64,000 nt of DNA, from contig JAFIFP010000009.1 in the NCBI GenBank assembly GCA_020831965.1, positions 62,001 through 126,000 on the forward strand. The letters run 5' to 3'. Shown piece after piece: positions 57,834 through 64,000 of the stretch. The notes below the pieces were generated by a model. That model had not been told where the DNA came from. It made no database searches and saw only the letters and a list, made by a program, of their open reading frames with translations. The number at the start of each line of letters is the position of its first letter. The first letter of the stretch is position 1. The DNA is from Idiomarina sp. GTDB lineage: Bacteria > Pseudomonadota > Gammaproteobacteria > Enterobacterales > Alteromonadaceae. The translations under genes and the position numbers were made by a program.

Positions 57834-59023
57834 CGCAGTACTCTCCTTACTTTGGTGAATTTGGTGGCCAATTTGTGCCAGAAATTCTGCTACCCGCCCT
57901 CGATCAATTGGAGCAGGCCTTCCTGGATGCTCAACAAGATCCTGAGTTTCAGGCCGAGTTTAAAGGCTTATTGTCCACCTATTTAGGTCGGCCAACGCCT
58001 CTGACTTTGTGTCGAAATCTGACCGAAGGCAGCCCCGTGAAGCTATATCTCAAGCGCGAAGATTTGCTACATGGCGGCGCGCACAAGACGAATCAGGTGT
58101 TAGGCCAAGCGCTACTCGCTAAGCGCATGGGAAAGAAGCGCATCATTGCTGAAACCGGTGCGGGACAACACGGCACAGCGACCGCTCTTGCCTGCGCACT
58201 ATTAGGACTCGAGTGCATTATTTACATGGGTAAGAAAGACGCCGAGCGTCAGCAGCCCAACGTATTTCGTATGGAGTTAATGGGAGCAAAAGTAATCGCC
58301 GTAGACTCGGGCAGCGGCACCTTGAAAGACGCCGTCAACGAAGCCATGCGTGATTGGACTGCCAGCTATCCCACCACTCACTATCTACTCGGCACCGCGG
58401 CCGGTCCGCACCCTTTCCCGACTATAGTGCGTGAGTTCCACCGCATGATTGGTGCAGAAGCGAAAGAACAGATTCTTGCTGCCGAAGGGCGTCTACCTGA
58501 TGAAGTCATTGCGTGCGTCGGCGGTGGCTCAAATGCCATCGGTATGTTCGCAGAATTTATCGACGAGCCAAGTGTGCGCCTAACCGGTGTTGAGCCGGCG
58601 GGTCATGGTATCGACTCTGGCGAGCATGGTGCTACCTTAAGTGCAGGCCATCCCGGCGTACTCCATGGCTGCCGTTCATACTTAATGCAAGACGACGAAG
58701 GACAAGTTGAAGAGTCCTACTCCGTATCTGCCGGGCTCGACTACCCGGGAGTTGGTCCTCAGCATGCATATCTCAGCAGTATCGGTCGCGCTGAATATAC
58801 CAGCGTCACAGACGACGAAGCACTTGCGGCATTTCGTGTGCTATCCGAAAAAGAAGGCATCATTCCGGCACTCGAGCCAGCCCACGCACTCGCGTATGCA
58901 CTAAAACGCATTGAGACCGCCACCAAACCAGAGATTCTGGTATTAAATTTATCTGGACGAGGCGACAAGGATATCGACCATGTACGCCGTGTGTTCGCGA
59001 GTCAGCAAGGAGGCCAATCATGA
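57830..59023 (+). CDS. trpB: Tryptophan synthase beta subunit
   Basis: 397 residues. The PLP lysine is K86 in [25 protein letters not shown] and [12 protein letters not shown] (phosphate site) are intact. It joins indole and serine. ATG overlaps trpCF by 4 bases; the TGA overlaps trpA by 4. Confidence 0.98.
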   Translation: MTQYSPYFGEFGGQFVPEILLPALDQLEQAFLDAQQDPEFQAEFKGLLSTYLGRPTPLTLCRNLTEGSPVKLYLKREDLLHGGAHKTNQVLGQALLAKRMGKKRIIAETGAGQHGTATALACALLGLECIIYMGKKDAERQQPNVFRMELMGAKVIAVDSGSGTLKDAVNEAMRDWTASYPTTHYLLGTAAGPHPFPTIVREFHRMIGAEAKEQILAAEGRLPDEVIACVGGGSNAIGMFAEFIDEPSVRLTGVEPAGHGIDSGEHGATLSAGHPGVLHGCRSYLMQDDEGQVEESYSVSAGLDYPGVGPQHAYLSSIGRAEYTSVTDDEALAAFRVLSEKEGIIPALEPAHALAYALKRIETATKPEILVLNLSGRGDKDIDHVRRVFASQQGGQS

Positions 59024-59826
59024 GTCGCTATACCACCTGTTTCCAAGCGTTGCGTGACCGTAAGGAGGGGGCTTTCGTTCCTTTCGTTACCTTAGGTGAC
59101 CCGACTATTGCGCAAAGCGAACTGATCATCGATGCGTTGATTGCTGGCGGTGCAGACGCCCTCGAACTCGGCCTACCCTTTTCTGATCCGGTAGCCGATG
59201 GCCCGGTGATTCAAGCAGCAAATATTCGCGCGCTCAACAGCGGTACTAAAATTGCGCATTGCTTCGAGTTACTTGGACGTGTGCGTGCCAAGCACCCGAC
59301 CGTTCCTATCGGGCTGTTGGTGTACTGCAACTTGATTCACGCACAAGGAGTGAATGCCTTTTATCAACGTTGCGCAGAGGTTGGCGTAGACTCTGTGTTA
59401 GTCGCAGATGTCCCACTACGAGAGAGTGCTACTTATCGTCAGGCCGCCGATAACGCTGGTATTGAGGCTGTCTTTATCTGTCCGCCGGATGCGGGACCGA
59501 ACACTCTGAAACAAGTTGCTGAATTTAGCCAAGGCTATGTGTACTTGCTCAGTCGCGCGGGCGTCACAGGCGCAGATCAAGAGGTTCACTTACCTGCTGA
59601 AGCGCTGATTCAAGGACTTGCAGAGCATCATAGTGCTCCACCATTACTCGGGTTTGGCATCGCGAAGCCAGAACATGTTCGTAGTGCAATTCAAAGCGGG
59701 GCAATGGGTGCTATTAGTGGTTCAGCCATCGTTAGAATTATCGCTGAATTTCAACAGGACATGGATCGGCTCGTCAGCGAATTGACTCAGTTCGTACGCA
59801 GCATGAAAGAAGCGACCAAAGCTTAG
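59020..59826 (+). CDS. trpA: Tryptophan synthase alpha subunit
   Basis: 268 residues, a TIM barrel that cleaves indole-glycerol phosphate. Catalytic E49 ([13 protein letters not shown]) and D60 (DPVADGP) are present, with [13 protein letters not shown] for phosphate binding. Last gene of the operon; its stop overlaps the convergent 84-residue gene by 3 bases and no terminator hairpin is seen after it. Confidence 0.97.
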   Translation: MSRYTTCFQALRDRKEGAFVPFVTLGDPTIAQSELIIDALIAGGADALELGLPFSDPVADGPVIQAANIRALNSGTKIAHCFELLGRVRAKHPTVPIGLLVYCNLIHAQGVNAFYQRCAEVGVDSVLVADVPLRESATYRQAADNAGIEAVFICPPDAGPNTLKQVAEFSQGYVYLLSRAGVTGADQEVHLPAEALIQGLAEHHSAPPLLGFGIAKPEHVRSAIQSGAMGAISGSAIVRIIAEFQQDMDRLVSELTQFVRSMKEATKA

Positions 59827-60077
59827 GCAAACACATTAATGACGCGGCCGCGCGACTGTATGTCGACTGCGGACCGCAAGTTCTGAATGGGAAACTTCAG
59901 TTGATCTGGACGGTTAATGGGCTGGTTGGACTTCAGATAGCTCGACACACGGCCTAGCTCACGGATAGGCGTTTTCCGTAGCGCATCCTGTTGTTGCAGT
60001 TGCGATTGAAACCGTGAGCGCTCTGAGAAAGTCGCGCTCGCGTCTCGCCATAAAGGTCCAGTTATCGGTTGTGCCAT
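59823..60077 (-). CDS. Small soluble protein of unknown function, 84 residues
   Basis: ATG 60077 with GAGAGG close before it. The sequence is polar, rich in Gln, Arg and Ser (SERSRFQSQLQQQDALRK) with a likely central helix; no signal peptide or membrane segment. No family recognised. It follows the AI-2E-family transporter by 25 bases, so the two may be cotranscribed, and its last bases overlap the end of trpA on the other strand. The good ribosome site argues that it is real. Confidence 0.6.
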   Translation of the reverse strand: MAQPITGPLWRDASATFSERSRFQSQLQQQDALRKTPIRELGRVSSYLKSNQPINRPDQLKFPIQNLRSAVDIQSRGRVINVFA

Positions 60078-60102
60078 AAGGCCTCTCCATCAACCTGTAA
60101 GA

Positions 60103-61302
60103 TTAATTATCTTTAGTTTTCTTGTGACTGACTGTGCTACTTTTTTCAGCCTTTTCCGCTGCGCTATTAGCTTGCGGTTTTGTTCTGTTCGATGCCTTAC
60201 GTTGCTGAGTCTTCTCGGCTTTTTTCTCCGCTTTTTCTTCGGGCGGTAATGCTTCTTCCGGGTGACGTATAACTTCGTCCCCTGCAAGTAAAATTGCCAC
60301 CCACCGTGTATCCGGCTTCTCTTGCAACGCAATTTTCACCATCATGGTCAAGGGTACTGAGAGCAACATCCCCACAGGGCCAAGTAACCAACCCCAGAAT
60401 ATCAACGATAAAAACACAACCAGCGTCGATAAGCCTAAGCGATGCCCCATTAATTTAGGCTCAATTAGATTGCCCATAATTAGGTTAACGGCCACAAACA
60501 GCAAAGCTACAGCACCAGCCATGGTTGGATGATACTGAATCAAGGCAAGCAGAACGGCAGGCACTGCCGCCAGAATAGAGCCAATGTTCGGAATGTAGTT
60601 CAATAAGAACGCGAGAACCGCCCACAAAACATAGTGATCGATGCCAAGCATCCAAAGCCCAATGCCGACCAAGCTCCCCGTCACTAAGCTAATGACCGTC
60701 TTGAGCGCCAAGTATTTATTGATCGACTGAACCAGAGCAGTGAGTGACGCTAACTGACTCTCAGATTTATCAAAGGCGAGAGCAATTTTCTTCGGCATGT
60801 TTGCCGCCTCACCCAAAATGAACATGACAATCAATAAAATCAGGAACGCATTCGTCATCACGCCCCCCAAACCCGCTAGCATGTTCATCATTAAACTCAT
60901 GATTCGGCCCGGGTCTAACTGGCTCAAGACTAACTCGCGATTGACCTGAATATTCATTGATTCAAGGACAGTAATAAGGCCTGACAGCTGCTCCGTTAAC
61001 CGAATGCGGTATTCCGGTAGCTTAATCGCGAAGTCGTTGACGGACTGCACAACAAGCCCAGCCAAAGCCATACCAGCAATAAATATCAGCAAGAAAACGG
61101 CGGCGACAGCCACCAAAGACGGCATGCCTTTGCTACGAAACCAAGTCAGCAAGGGTTGCACTATGACAGCAATGAAAATAGCTAAAAAAAGTGGGACTAC
61201 AATGACGCTGGCAGCTTTAACACCCGCTAGAACGATAATAACAGCGGCTGCCACCAAGAATAAGCGGCTAACCGATCCTAATGAATCCGTTTCACGTTCC
61301 AT
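60103..61302 (-). CDS. AI-2E/PerM-family membrane transporter
   Basis: 399 residues from ATG 61302 (AAGGA upstream; an earlier GTG at 61323 is weaker). About seven to eight membrane helices with the family blocks LVTGSLVGIGLWMLGI, LNYIPNIGSILAAVPAVLLAL and LLGPVGMLLSVPLTMMVK. The family was named for autoinducer-2 export, but many members do other jobs such as ion/H+ antiport, so the substrate is open. The last 45 residues are an unusual Lys/Ala/Glu-rich tail. Confidence 0.88.
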   Translation of the reverse strand: MERETDSLGSVSRLFLVAAAVIIVLAGVKAASVIVVPLFLAIFIAVIVQPLLTWFRSKGMPSLVAVAAVFLLIFIAGMALAGLVVQSVNDFAIKLPEYRIRLTEQLSGLITVLESMNIQVNRELVLSQLDPGRIMSLMMNMLAGLGGVMTNAFLILLIVMFILGEAANMPKKIALAFDKSESQLASLTALVQSINKYLALKTVISLVTGSLVGIGLWMLGIDHYVLWAVLAFLLNYIPNIGSILAAVPAVLLALIQYHPTMAGAVALLFVAVNLIMGNLIEPKLMGHRLGLSTLVVFLSLIFWGWLLGPVGMLLSVPLTMMVKIALQEKPDTRWVAILLAGDEVIRHPEEALPPEEKAEKKAEKTQQRKASNRTKPQANSAAEKAEKSSTVSHKKTKDN

Positions 61303-61451
61303 GATAGCAATTCCTTCAAACACAAAGGACGAACATACGTGATCTCAGAAATCCCTTCAAGCGGATCCAAATGTCGCACCGCCGCATATTTCATGGTTAA
61401 CTACTCAGTAACTCAAAAGCACACTGACACCAAATGACTAGGAGCAAACCC

Positions 61452-62345
61452 GTGAAGATACTTATCACCGGTGGTACAGGCCTTATTGGTTCAGCCTATA
61501 TTCATCGTTTTCACGAGCAACATCAGTTCACCGTGCTCACTCGCAGACCAGAACGCGCTAAACGTCAGCTCGGCGAGCAAGTGGCGGTAATCAACCGTCT
61601 CGCAACGCTCGAAAACCTCAATGACTTTGACGCGGTGATTAATCTTGCCGGCGAGCCTATCGCGGAGAAACGTTGGTCAAAAGCTCAGAAGAGTCGTATT
61701 GAGAAAAGTCGTTGGCAAACCACCGATGAACTCGTGACTCTCTTTGCCAAGTCAAGCAAACCTCCTGCGGTGTTCATCTCCGGTTCGGCTGTCGGCTACT
61801 ATGGTCGACAGGGCAATGAGCCCGTCACTGAGCGAGACTACATTGCGCATGACGAGTACAGTCACCAACTCTGTAAAACTTGGGAGGATAAAGCTCGGGC
61901 TGCAGAGGCGATGACACGCTTATGCATTCTCCGTACTGGAATCGTGCTATCTCCTGCAGGCGGCGCGCTGGAGCGCATGGTGCCACCCTTCCGCTTCGGT
62001 CTGGGTGGACCCATTGCCAGTGGTGAGCAAATGATGTCGTGGATTCATTTAGAGGATATGCTGCAGCTCATTGATTTCTTGCTACATAACACTGATTGCC
62101 AAGGGATTTTTAACGCGACCGCACCGCATCCTGTGAGTAATGCCGACTTCAGTCAAACACTAGCAACCACGCTCAAACGCCCTTGTGTGTTCCGAGTGCC
62201 CGGCTTTGTGCTAAAAATTGTCTTTGGAGAGATGGCCGACTTACTGCTGACAGGGCAAGCCGCATTTCCAAAACGATTACAAGAAGCGGGCTTCGAGTTC
62301 CGTTATCGAAACATCGAAGCCGCACTACAAGATGTTTTAAAATGA
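61452..62345 (+). CDS. yfcH: NAD(P)-dependent epimerase-like protein YfcH
   Basis: 297 residues from GTG 61452, preceded by TAGGAG at 7 bases; the upstream ATG 61434 has no such site, and homologues start at KILITGGTGLIG. Rossmann motif GGTGLIG at the N terminus, then NLAGEPIAEKRWS and SGSAVGYYG, typical of the TIGR01777/YfcH branch of extended SDRs. A C-terminal DUF1731-like segment has GFVLKIVFGEMADLLLTGQ. The reaction is not established; cell-division links have been proposed for related proteins. Confidence 0.87.
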   Translation: MKILITGGTGLIGSAYIHRFHEQHQFTVLTRRPERAKRQLGEQVAVINRLATLENLNDFDAVINLAGEPIAEKRWSKAQKSRIEKSRWQTTDELVTLFAKSSKPPAVFISGSAVGYYGRQGNEPVTERDYIAHDEYSHQLCKTWEDKARAAEAMTRLCILRTGIVLSPAGGALERMVPPFRFGLGGPIASGEQMMSWIHLEDMLQLIDFLLHNTDCQGIFNATAPHPVSNADFSQTLATTLKRPCVFRVPGFVLKIVFGEMADLLLTGQAAFPKRLQEAGFEFRYRNIEAALQDVLK

Positions 62346-62364
62346 CAGGTCTCAGTCTAAGACA

Positions 62365-64000
62365 TTAAGCGAGGCCTCTAATCAACTCCGCGGTGCGCTG
62401 AATCATCAGCCGCCGCGTTGTCATCCAGCCTAGTAATGCCACAATACTCGCACCGATCAGTGGTCCGAAAACCCAGAATCGCCAATGTAAAGTGGCGGGC
62501 ATATTGAAAACTTGCGTTTGCAAAATGAAGATCGTTAACTCCATTGCAATAGTCGCAATCAAGCCCGCTAGCGCGCCCAAGACAATAAACTCGTAGGTCA
62601 CAGCTTTAGCAAGCAAGCCACTGCGAGCACCCAAGGTACGCAAGATCACGAGCTCTTGCTCTCGCTCTTCAAGTGTCGCCTGCACCTGCGCAACCAGAAC
62701 TAAACCACCTGCAAGGATTACGAGTACCATCACGAATGTGATCGCCATCGACACATGACCAATCACCGATCGTACCTGCTGAATAATGTCGTCCACATCA
62801 ATCAAGGACGCTTGCGGGAAGTCACGGAATAATTGGTACAACTCACTTCGACGCTCAGGTGGCAGATAGAAACTCGAGATATAAGTAGCCGGCACGCCCT
62901 CCAAGCTCGATGGGTTAAAGATCATATAGAAATTCGGCTGCATGGTATTCCAGTCGACTTCGCGAATGTTTACCACAGGAACAGTGAATTCGTCAGCGCC
63001 GACACGGAACGTTAAGCGATCACCTAGTCCCACCCGAATGCGCTCAGCTACTTGCGACTCCACCGACACACCCGGCTCATCCCCATCAAACCAACGACCG
63101 GCAGTGAGGACATTCTCCGGCGGTAAGTCACGACGCCAGGTCAGCTGCAATTCACGGCCAAAACCTTCGCGGACATTGGTGTCATCGCGCTCTTCCTTGC
63201 TCACGGCGTCACGTACCGGGGTATCGTTAATCGCCATCAAGCGCCCCGGAATAATGGGGTAAAGATCCGTCGAACGAATATTCTCCCGTTCAAACATCTG
63301 GGTCATAGCGTCGACTTGTTCACCCGCGACGTTCACCACAAAGTAATTGGGCGCATCATCTGGAAGTTGGTTTTGCCAATCCTCCAGCAACTCGTTTCGC
63401 AGTGCGAGTACCAATAGAAAAAGCATCACCGCAGTCGAAAAACTCAGCATCTGTAAGCTATTCTCGCGCGAACGTCGCTGCATACCAGCCATGGCCAGTC
63501 GCCAGCTACTTCCAGCTTGCATACCCGCTTGGCGACTTGCGCGAATGAATAAGCGGCTGATCCCAAGTAACAAGAACATTGCTAAAATGCCGCCGGCAAA
63601 CAACGCTGCAGACAACAACCAGCTACGGCTGTACAACACCATTAAGCCGTATACGGTGCCGCCTGAAATAATCCAGTGCAGCGACCGTGCAAGATCACTT
63701 GCATCCAGCTCTCGACGCAACACTCGCAAAGGAGGAATACGCATTAAGCGCAAGAGCGGATACAAGCTAAACATTAACGCGCAGAGAAGGCCGGTTGCTG
63801 TCGCCAGGAACCAAGGACTGCCACTCGCAGCAGGTAACTCATACCCAAGGGCTGAACTTACATACCACACCACACCAGCTTGCAAGGCATAACCCAGCAA
63901 CAGCCCAGCGACAATACTAAAGCCCGTCAGGAGCAATAGATGCACGGTGAAAATCCGTCGCACTTGGCCTCGCGTTCCACCCAAGGTCTTCATAATGGCC
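62365..64000 (-). CDS. FtsX-like ABC transporter permease, N-terminal part outside the window
   Basis: The frame is open to the right edge; 545 codons of the C-terminal part are visible. The visible start reads AIMKTLGGTRGQVRRIF, a conserved intracellular motif of the MacB/LolC/YbbP family, not a true N terminus. A second such motif, VILRTLGARSGLLAKAV, lies near the C terminus, with eight or so membrane helices between. Two FtsX units and the length fit YbbP-type permeases, which pair with a YbbA-like ATPase. Function unknown; possibly lipoprotein or lysophospholipid handling. Confidence 0.85.
   Translation of the reverse strand, partial: AIMKTLGGTRGQVRRIFTVHLLLLTGFSIVAGLLLGYALQAGVVWYVSSALGYELPAASGSPWFLATATGLLCALMFSLYPLLRLMRIPPLRVLRRELDASDLARSLHWIISGGTVYGLMVLYSRSWLLSAALFAGGILAMFLLLGISRLFIRASRQAGMQAGSSWRLAMAGMQRRSRENSLQMLSFSTAVMLFLLVLALRNELLEDWQNQLPDDAPNYFVVNVAGEQVDAMTQMFERENIRSTDLYPIIPGRLMAINDTPVRDAVSKEERDDTNVREGFGRELQLTWRRDLPPENVLTAGRWFDGDEPGVSVESQVAERIRVGLGDRLTFRVGADEFTVPVVNIREVDWNTMQPNFYMIFNPSSLEGVPATYISSFYLPPERRSELYQLFRDFPQASLIDVDDIIQQVRSVIGHVSMAITFVMVLVILAGGLVLVAQVQATLEEREQELVILRTLGARSGLLAKAVTYEFIVLGALAGLIATIAMELTIFILQTQVFNMPATLHWRFWVFGPLIGASIVALLGWMTTRRLMIQRTAELIRGLA

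Overview
The window is 64 kb of chromosome from a gammaproteobacterium. Gene order and protein character fit the Alteromonadales, and Idiomarinaceae best (inference). Supporting points are a Na+-pumping oxaloacetate decarboxylase, large TonB-dependent receptors and secreted amidohydrolases suited to amino-acid/peptide use, L-serine dehydratase, a CrsR/CrsA-type partner-switching pair of the Shewanella kind, and core clusters in gammaproteobacterial order. No phage, insertion sequence, CRISPR array or classical defence island was seen. Almost all of the DNA is coding, genes are tightly packed and many overlap by 1-8 bases.

Layout. 1-13.6 kb: end of a small outer-membrane barrel gene, a PAS-like protein, rmuC and class I fumarase (coupled), pabB-nudL-sdaA, cysB, then a signalling block (soluble histidine kinase, coiled-coil protein, yciH, CrsR-like phosphatase/kinase, CrsA-like STAS protein, two-receiver protein). 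13.6-19.3 kb: two exported amidohydrolases, one with two domains and a histidine-rich tail, then a cytochrome c'/cytochrome b561 pair. 19.4-27 kb: an orphan receiver, a DnaJ-like protein and two tandem paralogous TonB receptors. 27-35 kb: rplS-trmD-rimM-rpsP, a chemoreceptor with a sigma-28-like promoter, ffh, ypjD and corB. 35-44.4 kb: a lipoprotein of lytic transglycosylase type, gshA, a hybrid kinase with an overlapping 57-residue membrane protein, oadGAB, three tRNAs and csrA. 44.7-52.8 kb: alaS, recX, an agmatine-deiminase-family gene, rluB, scpB, scpA, yciO and rnm. 52.9-59.8 kb: the complete trp operon trpL-E-G-D-CF-B-A with a readable attenuator. 59.8-64 kb: an 84-residue unknown protein, an AI-2E family transporter, yfcH and a truncated FtsX-like permease.

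How they work together. Central metabolism is represented by fumarase, serine dehydratase and the Na+ pump, which link amino-acid carbon to pyruvate, the TCA cycle and a sodium gradient. Chorismate is drawn both to folate (pabB) and to tryptophan (trp). The trp operon reads as regulated by attenuation: a 26-codon leader peptide carries three consecutive Trp codons, followed by competing hairpins and an intrinsic terminator. The signalling genes are mostly orphans: two kinases and three receiver proteins without an obvious adjacent partner.

I found no clearly new multi-gene system. The items most worth a second look are the tandem TonB receptors, which share upstream sequence elements in a changed order plus a perfect operator-like palindrome; the amidohydrolase pair with eroded metal sites and a His-rich tail; the 57-residue membrane protein overlapping the hybrid kinase; the agmatine-deiminase gene welded into a housekeeping operon beside a recX that has no recA next to it; and an A9 run, a tandem duplication and an opposite-strand terminator inside the 3' end of gshA.
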